Assembly: GCA_964635845.1 (NCBI GenBank)
Contig: CAZWNO010000005.1
Span: 15,324-79,323, forward strand
Direction of reading: 5' to 3'
Source of the DNA: SZUA-365 sp964635845
GTDB lineage: Bacteria > Bacteroidota > Ignavibacteria > SZUA-365
Length of the DNA stretch: 64,000 nucleotides
Below the pieces are notes generated by a model that saw nothing but the letters and a program-made list of their open reading frames with translations, was not told where the DNA came from and searched no databases. A program made the position numbers and the translations under genes. Positions 33,206 to 40,511 of this stretch are shown in pieces; positions within the stretch are counted from its first letter, which is position 1, and each line of letters begins with the position of its first letter.

Positions 33206-34551
33206 GGCATCACTCTCCTTATCTCAAGATATTGCTGTAAAACTTGCATAGAATAACTATCAGGCGCAAGGTCAAACGACACCCGGATCGAGTCGCCATA
33301 TTCACGCCAGTATTCCCGACCTTCCTCGCTTGCCATGAGATCCGACACGTACTCCGCCCACTGGAATTCCTCAGGTAGATCGTAGATATGTCCCTCTTCC
33401 AGGGGACCATCAAAGCCATAGCGAGGCCAGGTATAATAGCCGTTCATGGTGCTGTTTCGAGCGGCCAAGGTATCTATCCTCTCAATCCCAAACGTTTTCG
33501 CCTGGGCGACCTGCTTGGCAAGTATCCGCAATCCGAAGCCCTCGGGCGCATCCTCATCCAGTTCGAGAAGCTCGTTGACCATGACGAGGCTGCGATCATG
33601 AGACCGGTAAATGCGGCGATGCGATTCCGTATGATAAAGCGGATGGTGAATTCGGAAGTATATAGAAGCTCCTTCCCGCCTGGCGTGGACCTTCGCGCCG
33701 TCCGGTGCCCCTGTCAAACCTATGATCTCCTCATTGGAAAGCACGTGACCGAAGAAGGATTCCTGAATCTCGTCATCGGCCTGGTTCGCCACGGCAACGT
33801 CATTATTGTACCAGCTCTCCGATACCGCATCTCGCACGGGGACGGCCAGCCACTGGTGCCGGCAGTTGTATCCGCCGCAGCTGGACCAAACGGGCAAGCC
33901 CTGGCCGTTGTCCATGCGGTTGATTTCCTCGAGGGTATAGTACCGGCCGGTAGCGAGCAATGCCTGGCAGAATTCACGCTGCGCGGCGGGACCGTGATAC
34001 TTGTATTTCGTAATGCCCGCCTGCTTAGCGAGCTGGATCGTCGTCGCATTGTCGTATTGCGCCAGGGCGGTGTTCGCGAGGGTGCGCGCCTGGTGCGCGG
34101 CGATCCGCGTGTGCTTGAGCGCCCTGGTGACGTCTCCGATCTCGCCGCCACTGTCAAGGACCTGTCGCAGAGCTCGCTGCACGGTGGAGTTGACAGTGCG
34201 GTTGATAGATGGGAAATCGATGGCTGTACGGGCCATGAGCGCGGTCGGATCGAGGGCAAGGACACGGTCTGTTATCGTGGCGTACATGGATTGACGCAGC
34301 TCGGCAAGCTTCGCCTGTCCTTCGCGCAGATGCTGCTCGAGCACCTTGCGCGCGCCGCCTGTCACGCGGAGATCACGCTCGATGATGTCGGCAAGATCAC
34401 CGGGTTCAACATTGGGATTGTCGCGGAGGATGCGGTCAAGCTGCTGCAATACAGCTGCGCGCAATGCCTCCGAATCGCGGCCCAGGATCGCAATGATCCG
34501 GTCGCGGAGCGGTCCCAGTCTCGCTATCAGTTTCTTGTATTGCTCGCTCAT
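33193..34551 (-). CDS. MuF-type phage head protein with C-terminal GNAT-like domain
   Basis: 452 aa. Residues 1-245 form a MuF/SPP1 gp7-like minor head domain: a long helix region, then HTRIAAHQARTLANTALAQY and the family signature CGGYNCRH (225-232), preceded by TLEEINRMDNGQGLPVWSS. Residues 285-395 are extra and resemble a GNAT acetyltransferase: SLVMVNELLELDEDAPEGFG, LRILAKQVAQAKTFGIERID as the acetyl-CoA-loop helix, and GYYTWPRYGF (371-380). MuF proteins with C-terminal enzyme domains are known polymorphic phage toxins. It is not beside the portal as in Mu, but is the last multi-domain gene of the leftward operon. Confidence 0.8.
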   Translation of the reverse strand: MSEQYKKLIARLGPLRDRIIAILGRDSEALRAAVLQQLDRILRDNPNVEPGDLADIIERDLRVTGGARKVLEQHLREGQAKLAELRQSMYATITDRVLALDPTALMARTAIDFPSINRTVNSTVQRALRQVLDSGGEIGDVTRALKHTRIAAHQARTLANTALAQYDNATTIQLAKQAGITKYKYHGPAAQREFCQALLATGRYYTLEEINRMDNGQGLPVWSSCGGYNCRHQWLAVPVRDAVSESWYNNDVAVANQADDEIQESFFGHVLSNEEIIGLTGAPDGAKVHARREGASIYFRIHHPLYHTESHRRIYRSHDRSLVMVNELLELDEDAPEGFGLRILAKQVAQAKTFGIERIDTLAARNSTMNGYYTWPRYGFDGPLEEGHIYDLPEEFQWAEYVSDLMASEEGREYWREYGDSIRVSFDLAPDSYSMQVLQQYLEIRRVMPWPL

Positions 34552-34832
34552 TTTCGCTTCAACTGCTGTGCGATGCGATCGGCAATGCGCCGGTCACGCT
34601 CGGCTTTCGCCTGCTCACGCCGGTGGATATACGTCTCGTCATCGGTAAACATCGGTACCGTGTCGCCGTCCTGGGCGCCTCGTCCCCAGGTGTGGCCGGT
34701 GGCACGCTCCTCGGTGATGAATCTGTATCCGCAGGCAAGGCACAAACGGTTCCGAAACTTCACGGGGAGCATGAAGTTGTCGGGCACCGAGAACACGCGG
34801 TTCTCATCCTTGCCACATTGCGGACATTTCAC
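34548..34832 (-). CDS. Small zinc-ribbon protein
   Basis: 94 aa from a GTG at 34832 whose GTGA overlaps the upstream stop; GGAG lies 10 bp upstream. The N-terminus KCPQCGKDENRVFSVPDN followed by LCLACGYRF gives two CxxC pairs, an NrdR- or Ogr-like zinc ribbon. C-terminal half is charged helical (REQAKAERDRRIADRIAQQL). A DNA-binding or transcription-control role is likely but not shown. Its stop overlaps the MuF start. Confidence 0.75.
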   Translation of the reverse strand: MKCPQCGKDENRVFSVPDNFMLPVKFRNRLCLACGYRFITEERATGHTWGRGAQDGDTVPMFTDDETYIHRREQAKAERDRRIADRIAQQLKRK

Positions 34833-35137
34833 CGTTGGCTCTCCAATCTCTTGATTGCCTTGCGCAACAGACGCTTGGCACCCATGACGCTGCATGGTTC
34901 CATCATATCGACTATCTGGTCGACGCGGCGATCAAGATCGGCCAGCACGCTGTTCATCGGCGTTTCCACCGCACGCTCGAATTCAGCGATGCGGTCGTCC
35001 GAAAACGAGGCCGTGTCGCCCCTCAAATAGCGGGTGACGAACGCCGGTGACACACTCGTTTGAGCTGCTACCCATCGAGCGCTGATACCGTAATCGAGAT
35101 GCAGCTCTCGCAGTTTCCGCATAGTCGATTCGTTCAT
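34829..35137 (-). CDS. HTH (XRE/Cro-like) protein
   Basis: 102 aa from the ATG at 35137, which overlaps the upstream stop in an ATGA. Residues 15-45 (GISARWVAAQTSVSPAFVTRY, then LRG) match a helix-turn-helix of the XRE type. Rest is helical: DRRVDQIVDMMEPCSVMGAK. Small phage regulator or DNA-binding accessory protein in the early operon. Confidence 0.75.
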   Translation of the reverse strand: MNESTMRKLRELHLDYGISARWVAAQTSVSPAFVTRYLRGDTASFSDDRIAEFERAVETPMNSVLADLDRRVDQIVDMMEPCSVMGAKRLLRKAIKRLESQR

Positions 35138-35913
35138 TTGACTCTCGCGATAGTCTTTGTTATCAGCTCGCGATCGAGCGGGCAACAGAGCGACGCAAGC
35201 TCCTGCAGTATCCGCGCGAGGCGTGCGCGCTCGCGGCTTACGGCCGTGGTTTCCATGACCAAACGCCGCTGTCGGTCGTCCTGTTCATGTTCGCGCCGAC
35301 GAAGTGCGGCGATGCGCCGGGCGTATCTCCGTATCGGTGTGGTGAGATAAAGAAGCTTTATGTATTCAATATTCCGTACGATGTCGTCCATCGCGACCAT
35401 CCTGCCCGAGGCGAAACCGTCGGCAAATCCCTCGGCGCGTTCGCGTGCGAGCGTGCGATCGATACCGATGCTGAGTGATTCAAGCTGCTCGCCCGTCGGA
35501 TAGAACGCCGCGAGTGAAAGCCGGCCATATTTGACGCTGTCTCCGCGCAGTATCCATTCCTCGGCGACGCGGGCAATGGTCTCGGGGTAATTGCGATCGT
35601 CAAGCTCCTTCGCCAGAAGCGCAACACGTTCGTTGGGGATCATGACACCTGATGCGGTTTCCCAGCGGGAGATGATGTCGTTGAGCCATTCATGCCGCGC
35701 CTTGATCCTCTTCCTCGAGTCCGAGCGCACGACGGCGGTCTGTGCGGTCGAACGCTCCCGATTTATGCCGTCCATCAGACTGCCGACCAGCTCGGCCACG
35801 CTTGTTGTCTTCGGCGATGCTGAGCCAGTTTCGGAAGAACTTGTACCAGCTACGCTTCCGGGCCGCTTTCGCGGGGTAGTCGTGGAGCCAGAATTGGGCT
35901 TTGTGGAGCTCAT
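35134..35913 (-). CDS. Hypothetical phage protein, possibly replication-related
   Basis: 259 aa if started at 35913; the first 45 residues are Ser/Thr/Pro-rich and overlap the upstream ORF by 224 bp. A start at MDGINRERSTAQTAV (35775) would remove most of that. Middle is an alpha-helical domain (HEWLNDIISRWETASGVMIP, ELDDRNYPETIARVAEEWIL). It has coiled-coil character at the end (RRIAALRRREHEQDDRQRRL). No firm family. May be one gene with the upstream ORF, joined by frameshift. Confidence 0.6.
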   Translation of the reverse strand: MSSTKPNSGSTTTPRKRPGSVAGTSSSETGSASPKTTSVAELVGSLMDGINRERSTAQTAVVRSDSRKRIKARHEWLNDIISRWETASGVMIPNERVALLAKELDDRNYPETIARVAEEWILRGDSVKYGRLSLAAFYPTGEQLESLSIGIDRTLARERAEGFADGFASGRMVAMDDIVRNIEYIKLLYLTTPIRRYARRIAALRRREHEQDDRQRRLVMETTAVSRERARLARILQELASLCCPLDRELITKTIARVK

Positions 35914-36049
35914 GATTCAAATCCTCTTTGGTGAGAATCCCCGGCTCGAGGAAACGATCCATGAGCCGGGCGATCTCGTCTTGTGTGAGGGAAAAACGCG
36001 GGTAGATGGTCGACCGCCAGGCGGGCGGCGTGACCGCTTGATCGGTCAT
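35690..36049 (-). CDS. Hypothetical phage protein with replication-protein-like N-terminus
   Basis: 119 aa from ATG 36049 (MTDQAVTPPAWRST). Residues 45-75 (AQFWLHDYPAKAARKRSWYK, then FFRNWLSIAEDNK) resemble the short conserved end of phage replication proteins. The last third (GRAGRQSDGRHKSGAFDRTD) looks out of frame, and the coding signal seems to pass into the overlapping frame below, so a frameshift at about 35,830-35,860 is possible. Confidence 0.5.
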   Translation of the reverse strand: MTDQAVTPPAWRSTIYPRFSLTQDEIARLMDRFLEPGILTKEDLNHELHKAQFWLHDYPAKAARKRSWYKFFRNWLSIAEDNKRGRAGRQSDGRHKSGAFDRTDRRRALGLEEEDQGAA

Positions 36050-36051
36050 TG

Positions 36052-36264
36052 TCAGACCTGCAGGCTGTATCGGGCGACGCACTTGCCATTCGAGAGGCGC
36101 ACCGTGTCGGAATGGATCTCGTGACCGAGTTCGCGCAGGTCGTGAATGCGAGCACCAAGGCGCATGCAGTCGAAGCGGTGCAGCGCCTCGAGGGGAGTGA
36201 GCGATCCTCCGGCTTGAAGGTGCCGGAGGATCTGCTGGTTCTGACTGTTTCCTTTCCCTGTCAT
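36052..36264 (-). CDS. Phage winged-helix/HTH protein
   Basis: 70 aa. Reads like the common phage helix-turn-helix family (NQQILRHLQAGGSLTPLEAL, HRFDCMRLGARIHDLRELGH, GKCVARYSLQV). These small proteins are often found beside replication or recombination genes and are probably DNA-binding. It is 7 bp downstream of gam. Confidence 0.8.
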   Translation of the reverse strand: MTGKGNSQNQQILRHLQAGGSLTPLEALHRFDCMRLGARIHDLRELGHEIHSDTVRLSNGKCVARYSLQV

Positions 36265-36271
36265 GGCGACC

Positions 36272-36790
36272 TCAGAGTTTCTGAATGCCGATCTTGTAGA
36301 AGAACTTGTCTTCGCTGCGAAGATCCATGCCGAGCTTCTGGATCTGCTCGATCTTGACGGCGCCGTCCTTGACGGATTTCTTCACCGCCGTCTTGAGGAG
36401 AGTCTCCTTCTTGTTGATCCAGAGATCGATGAATTTCTTCGCGCTCTTCTTGATCGCGGCCAGCACGGTGGGTTCATCCTCTTCGAGAATGAGCGCCTCG
36501 GCTCCTTCGCGAAATCCGAAGCTGCCGAAGGGGACTTCGAGGGACTTCGTGCCTTCGGCGAAGAGCACGTCGCGGTGCTCAGTGGCGAGCACCTCGAGCG
36601 CCTTTTCCTTGATGGCGATCTGCTCGGCGACCGGCAGAATCTTCTTGTCGAACTCGTTCTGCACAGGCTTGATCTTGGCATCGCACTGCGCCTGGAGGGT
36701 GTCGCGACGGATGGTGAGGTCCTTGAGTTCGGACATGAGATCCTTCGCGCGGGAATGGATCGCTGCGGCGTCCACGTTCTTCTTGGCCAT
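36272..36790 (-). CDS. gam: Mu Gam-like host-nuclease inhibitor
   Basis: 172 aa from the ATG at 36790 (AGGA upstream). Mu Gam binds double-stranded DNA ends and protects them from RecBCD/AddAB-type exonucleases. Long helices (HSRAKDLMSELKDLTIRRDT), VLFAEGTKSLEVPFGSFGFR in the strand region, KSAKKFIDLWINKKETLLKT and a final KLGMDLRSEDKFFYKIGIQK match the Gam fold. Placement in the early operon agrees with Mu. Confidence 0.88.
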   Translation of the reverse strand: MAKKNVDAAAIHSRAKDLMSELKDLTIRRDTLQAQCDAKIKPVQNEFDKKILPVAEQIAIKEKALEVLATEHRDVLFAEGTKSLEVPFGSFGFREGAEALILEEDEPTVLAAIKKSAKKFIDLWINKKETLLKTAVKKSVKDGAVKIEQIQKLGMDLRSEDKFFYKIGIQKL

Positions 36791-36846
36791 AATAGAATCC
36801 TGTGAAAGGTGATGGGTATGTGTGGAGTCCTTTCTCACCACGCATT

Positions 36847-37047
36847 TCACCCTTGTTGGAGTACGACGGAAAACCGCCGCTTGACGTTGTCTTTTATCCT
36901 CCGCGGCGCGCCGCAACAACCGTGCGCGTCGGTAAGGGATACGAAACTGTTGCGGTGGCACACGTCGCAGACATAGTATTCACGGCCGTTCCAGCGGTCG
37001 ATCTCGAAGCGGCGACCGCCGTCGATGATGATCTCTCCGGTTCTCAT
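36847..37047 (-). CDS. Small Cys-rich protein
   Basis: 66 aa starting at the ATG 37047, which overlaps the GemA stop in an ATGA. Contains CDVCHRN and GCCGAPRR: four cysteines, likely a metal-binding knuckle (REYYVCDVCHRNSFVSLTDA). Function unknown. It is too short to be obvious and is normally hidden in a longer frame that runs into gemA; the overlap supports the short version. Confidence 0.65.
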   Translation of the reverse strand: MRTGEIIIDGGRRFEIDRWNGREYYVCDVCHRNSFVSLTDAHGCCGAPRRIKDNVKRRFSVVLQQG

Positions 37048-37571
37048 AACCGCCCCTCGTGATGCAGCTTTGCTTCGATCTTCTCCATGCGCTGGATGAT
37101 GTACCAGGCTTCGTAGGAAGTGAGGTTTTCGAGCTGCCGCACGCGGCGCTTGGAAAGATCCTCGCCGGTCTCCGGGTCGGTGGCGTGCTGATACAGCTCG
37201 CCAATCCACTCCGGGAGTTTTTTCCAGAACCAGTTCTGCCCGTACACGGAGCCGAGCACGTAACGGCCGAGGCGCACGACGCGCTTGCGCTGGTCGACGC
37301 TCGGGCGCTTGTGATGGATATTGCGCGGCGGGGAAATGGCCAGGGATTGCATCTGCTCGATGGCAAAGAGGCACATGCCCGCGTCGAGGTCCTTGCTGGT
37401 GGACACGCCACAATACCTGCGGAGGAACTCCCGCTTCATCGCGGTCACCGCGGGTGTGTAATGCGTTTGCCAGCCGGCGCGGTTCATCTTGATGATGAGC
37501 AGCCGATGGAGCTGCCGGCGCAGCAGGGAGACCGATGGCGCAGATTGCTGATGAATGACCGCGGCGTTCAT
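37044..37571 (-). CDS. gemA: GemA-like (Mu gp16, DUF1018) regulatory protein
   Basis: 175 aa from ATG 37571, with AGGAG upstream and an ATGA-type overlap. Family shape: RRQLHRLLIIKMNRAGWQTH, REFLRRYCGVSTSKDLDAGM, AIEQMQSLAISPPRNIHHKR, then YQHATDPETGEDLSKRRVRQ and SYEAWYIIQRMEKIEAKLHH at the end. GemA of Mu modifies host gene expression and DNA supercoiling. Conserved neighbour of gam in Mu-type early operons. Confidence 0.8.
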   Translation of the reverse strand: MNAAVIHQQSAPSVSLLRRQLHRLLIIKMNRAGWQTHYTPAVTAMKREFLRRYCGVSTSKDLDAGMCLFAIEQMQSLAISPPRNIHHKRPSVDQRKRVVRLGRYVLGSVYGQNWFWKKLPEWIGELYQHATDPETGEDLSKRRVRQLENLTSYEAWYIIQRMEKIEAKLHHEGRL

Positions 37572-37807
37572 TTCCGTCTCCTGCTGTAATTCCGGATTGC
37601 CTTCTCGCCGAGCGCCGTGCATCGCGCACCGAAGTACGGGTGGCGATCCCTCACGGTGTAATGGCCATGCGGCTGCGTGATCATGATCAGCTCAGGCGCT
37701 TTGCGCTCGATCGCACGAAGTGTATTGGCAAGCACGATATCGAACACATCGGCGCCGGTCTCGATGCAGAGCAGTGCGTGGAAATCTTCGTGTGTCAGCT
37801 TTTTCAT
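37568..37807 (-). CDS. Hypothetical phage protein
   Basis: 79 aa, overlapping both neighbours by 4 bp. Mixed sequence, THEDFHALLCIETGADVFDI and HGHYTVRDRHPYFGARCTAL. No family recognised. Its location in the tightly packed early operon (38.8-36.3 kb) is the only context. Confidence 0.65.
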   Translation of the reverse strand: MKKLTHEDFHALLCIETGADVFDIVLANTLRAIERKAPELIMITQPHGHYTVRDRHPYFGARCTALGEKAIRNYSRRRK

Positions 37808-38019
37808 GACCGCCTCAACTTGAGTTCGCCCTTGCGGCCGTGCGAGCAGAGCATCCAGCCACGGCGCTCGCGGCGGCGACGTTCGCGTGCTTCATATTCC
37901 TCGGGCCGGGCGTATTTGTAGAACTCGGAGCGAATGATCGACTGCCACCAGAGCACACCGATGAGCACGACCAGTAGCACGATCGACAGGGACATGGCGA
38001 GGATGATAAGTACGTTCAT
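37804..38019 (-). CDS. Small membrane protein
   Basis: 71 aa with one N-terminal hydrophobic segment (MNVLIILAMSLSIVLLVVLI) and a very basic cytoplasmic tail (EYEARERRRRERRGWMLCSH). No family recognised. Translationally coupled to the next gene through a 4-bp overlap. Confidence 0.65.
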   Translation of the reverse strand: MNVLIILAMSLSIVLLVVLIGVLWWQSIIRSEFYKYARPEEYEARERRRRERRGWMLCSHGRKGELKLRRS

Positions 38020-38022
38020 GAC

Positions 38023-38373
38023 TCACTCCCCACAACTGGAATCGAGGTCGGGGAAATTCTCGGCAGCCGTGCAATTGGACGCGAAGCTTGCGAGCTGATC
38101 ATGATCACAAGGGTCGAGCACCGGCGTACACGGCGCGAAGCCACGATCCTGCAACACCATGACGGCGGTCTTGTCTTCGAGGAATTCGAGATCGAGCCCG
38201 CCGGGATAGAGTGTGATGGCGCCGTCTTCGGCGGCCTCGAGCGATTGCTCGATGCGATGCGTCATGAGCGTGGCGGCACCGTTACGCATGGCTTCGTCGG
38301 TGATGGCGGAACCGTCGGGCACGTCGACGCGGACGATGAATGTCGCGAGGGCGACGAGAGTGTGACTGGTCAT
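38023..38373 (-). CDS. Hypothetical phage protein
   Basis: 116 aa starting MTSHTLVALATFIVRVDVPD. Contains ATLMTHRIEQSLEAAEDGAI and four Cys in the last 35 residues (GFAPCTPVLDPCDHDQ, SNCTAAENF, SSCGE). No family recognised; its start overlaps the 137-aa gene upstream by 4 bp. Confidence 0.65.
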   Translation of the reverse strand: MTSHTLVALATFIVRVDVPDGSAITDEAMRNGAATLMTHRIEQSLEAAEDGAITLYPGGLDLEFLEDKTAVMVLQDRGFAPCTPVLDPCDHDQLASFASNCTAAENFPDLDSSCGE

Positions 38374-38783
38374 GACTCGGCACCTCCATCCACCTGCTCG
38401 CGGAGGGGCTCGACGAGGAGGAGGATTTTCTTGTACATCGGATCGCTCTTGCGCACACTCTTGAGCGCGCTCTCGAGCACACCGAGCTGCTTGATGACGA
38501 TGTTCTGCGCGCGCTCGCGGATGGCGCGCTTGTCCTGTTCGAGCGTCTTGAGCTGCTGATGCTCTGTCGTGCGATCACGCTTGACGCGCGCTGTCTTGAT
38601 CTCGAATTCGAGATTCTCGTGCGCCATCGAGAGCACGCCGAGATTGGCGTACTGGTCGCGGATGTACTTGACGTTGCGTTCGCCGAGCACATCCTTGAGC
38701 TGGTCGAGTTCCTCTTTCGTGAACTTGTTCCCATCGAAGAGCTGCACGGCCGTGTTGCGGCGAGCGGGGACTTTTGAATTCAT
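38370..38783 (-). CDS. Helical phage protein next to the transposase gene
   Basis: 137 aa, almost wholly predicted helical: LFDGNKFTKEELDQLKDVLG, ENLEFEIKTARVKRDRTTEH, TLEQDKRAIRERAQNIVIKQ. It stands 26 bp after the transposase, where Mu has its target-capture ATPase B, but has no Walker motifs. Function unknown. Confidence 0.7.
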   Translation of the reverse strand: MNSKVPARRNTAVQLFDGNKFTKEELDQLKDVLGERNVKYIRDQYANLGVLSMAHENLEFEIKTARVKRDRTTEHQQLKTLEQDKRAIRERAQNIVIKQLGVLESALKSVRKSDPMYKKILLLVEPLREQVDGGAES

Positions 38784-38809
38784 GAGACACTCCTTAGATT
38801 GTAGGTGAG

Positions 38810-40510
38810 TTATCGACGGAGATACTTGGCTTGCAAATCCTGTATGTCTTCGTCGAGCTCGATGTCCGGCTCGACGGTTTCGTCGAGCCGTGTTTCTATG
38901 ACTTCGGCGATCACATCGCCGTAGGAAATGCCGCCCAGGGAGAAGGGCGTTTCCTCCATCCTCTCCGGTTCTGTATCGGGTATCGCGGGGCGGCGCTGCG
39001 GCGCGAGCGCGTCGGATGCTGCCTTGATCTCGGCGCGCGCCTGGTTGCGGTTCTGGCGCTGGAAATACCGCGCCTCGGCCATGGACATCTGTCCCTTGCG
39101 GCGCTTGCGGTCGAGGTCGTCGGCGATGCCGATCACTTCGCCGCGGTGCATGATCAGCGCGCGGGTGTCGTCGGCGGGATCGAGGATCACGTCAACGATC
39201 TCATCGAGCCGCCGGTACGAGATGCCCGGATGATTGAAGCAGTACCACTCGCCACGGAGCTGGAAACGGACCTGGTTGATCTTCGTGACGCGCTTCTGCA
39301 AATGCTGTTCGGTGTACATGAACAGACGGAGAAGATTTTCGGCGGGCGGAAACTGCGATACGAATCCGGCTGAGTGGTAATTCCAGGCCTCGCCGATTGT
39401 GGGTTCGAGCCCGGTTTGCAACGCGAAGGCGCGCAGCGCACGACGGCGCTCAGCACCGAGATACGGAATGCCGAAGGTACGATCATCGCCGGGGGCAGTC
39501 AGATACCATGTGCAGTAACGGTGGTATTCATCGAAGTACAGCGTCGTGCTGTCACGACGAGGCGAGCGCACGAGCGAAGTGGTGACCTGGTCGCCGCGGC
39601 CGGTGCCGGCGAAAGCATGACCGCCGACCATCGCATCGAAATGCTGCTGGATGAATGCGAAGGTGCGCTCGAGCGCGGCCTTCATCGGGAAGGTCGGAAT
39701 GCGCGCAAGCGAGGTGATGACCGGACTGATGGCCGCATCGAAGCGCATATGCAACTCAGGCACGGCACCAGGCGTGCGGCATGCCTGGATATACTCGTCA
39801 TCGAACAGGCATTCCATGAGCTGGATGCTGTCGCCGCCGATCTGCTCGGAACCGTTGTCGCAGATGAATCCGTACAGCGGTCGCCCCCACTTGGCCACAG
39901 TGTTGATGACGAGCCGCGCGACATCGATGCGGGTGAAAGCCTCTTCCTTCATGGCAAAGCCGAGGATGCGGCCGGTGCAAGCTTCGTAGATGTAGTATTG
40001 GTACGGCTTGATCATGCGGCCGAGCGTTTCGCTGTAGACGCGCGTGTCGGCGACGCGGTTGTCCATGACGAAGAAACCCATGAACGGCCACTCGCTCCGG
40101 TCGTAGTTGAGCTTCGGCAGATGCTGGTTGAAACCGGGCTTGTCCTTGCGGTATTGCCAGATGAGATCCCATTGGTCATTACGATACGCACGGTCGACGT
40201 GGCGGCGGAGCGTGTGCCGATTGAGGGACGGGTATACGAATCGCAGCTCGTCGAACACCCGATCGATGCAGGCTTGCAGATTGCCGAGCTTTCCCTGCTG
40301 CAGGAAGGCGTCGAGCACCTTGGGCACGATGCGCTCGTACAGCCCGGTGCGACTGCGACCGGCATCGGCGCGCTGTCCATCCTTCGGCACGTACTTCAGT
40401 AACCGATAGACCCGGTTGTAATCTTCTCCGAGTTCGCGCGCGATGGCCGCGACGGACATGCCAGTCTGGCGCATGCGCTTTATTTCCTGAGCAATCTGCC
40501 GGGCATCCAT
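38810..40510 (-). CDS. Mu-type DDE transposase (MuA-like)
   Basis: 566 aa from ATG 40510, chosen because the extension to 40624 overlaps the upstream gene. Residues 1-40 are an HTH (ARQIAQEIKRMRQTGMSVAA, IARELGEDYNRVYRL). Core fits the rve integrase fold: WPFMGFFVMDNRVADTRVYS with Asp-150, YGFICDNGSEQIGGDS with Asp-218, and ALERTFAFIQQHFDA with Glu-281. C-terminal Mu beta-barrel domain about 400-480 (GEWYCFNHPGISYRRLDEIV), and an acidic tail (EPDIELDEDIQDLQ). Performs the strand transfer and replicative transposition of the phage. Confidence 0.9.
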   Translation of the reverse strand: MDARQIAQEIKRMRQTGMSVAAIARELGEDYNRVYRLLKYVPKDGQRADAGRSRTGLYERIVPKVLDAFLQQGKLGNLQACIDRVFDELRFVYPSLNRHTLRRHVDRAYRNDQWDLIWQYRKDKPGFNQHLPKLNYDRSEWPFMGFFVMDNRVADTRVYSETLGRMIKPYQYYIYEACTGRILGFAMKEEAFTRIDVARLVINTVAKWGRPLYGFICDNGSEQIGGDSIQLMECLFDDEYIQACRTPGAVPELHMRFDAAISPVITSLARIPTFPMKAALERTFAFIQQHFDAMVGGHAFAGTGRGDQVTTSLVRSPRRDSTTLYFDEYHRYCTWYLTAPGDDRTFGIPYLGAERRRALRAFALQTGLEPTIGEAWNYHSAGFVSQFPPAENLLRLFMYTEQHLQKRVTKINQVRFQLRGEWYCFNHPGISYRRLDEIVDVILDPADDTRALIMHRGEVIGIADDLDRKRRKGQMSMAEARYFQRQNRNQARAEIKAASDALAPQRRPAIPDTEPERMEETPFSLGGISYGDVIAEVIETRLDETVEPDIELDEDIQDLQAKYLRR

Positions 40511-40511
40511 G

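Noticed and set aside
36847..37629. 260-codon ORF spanning GemA
   Set aside because: Its first three quarters are an out-of-frame reading of GemA. Only the last 66 codons (36847-37047) look like a real small gene, and these were kept separately.
38370..38783. MuB-type ATPase at the position after the transposase
   Set aside because: No Walker A or B motif, only 137 helical residues.
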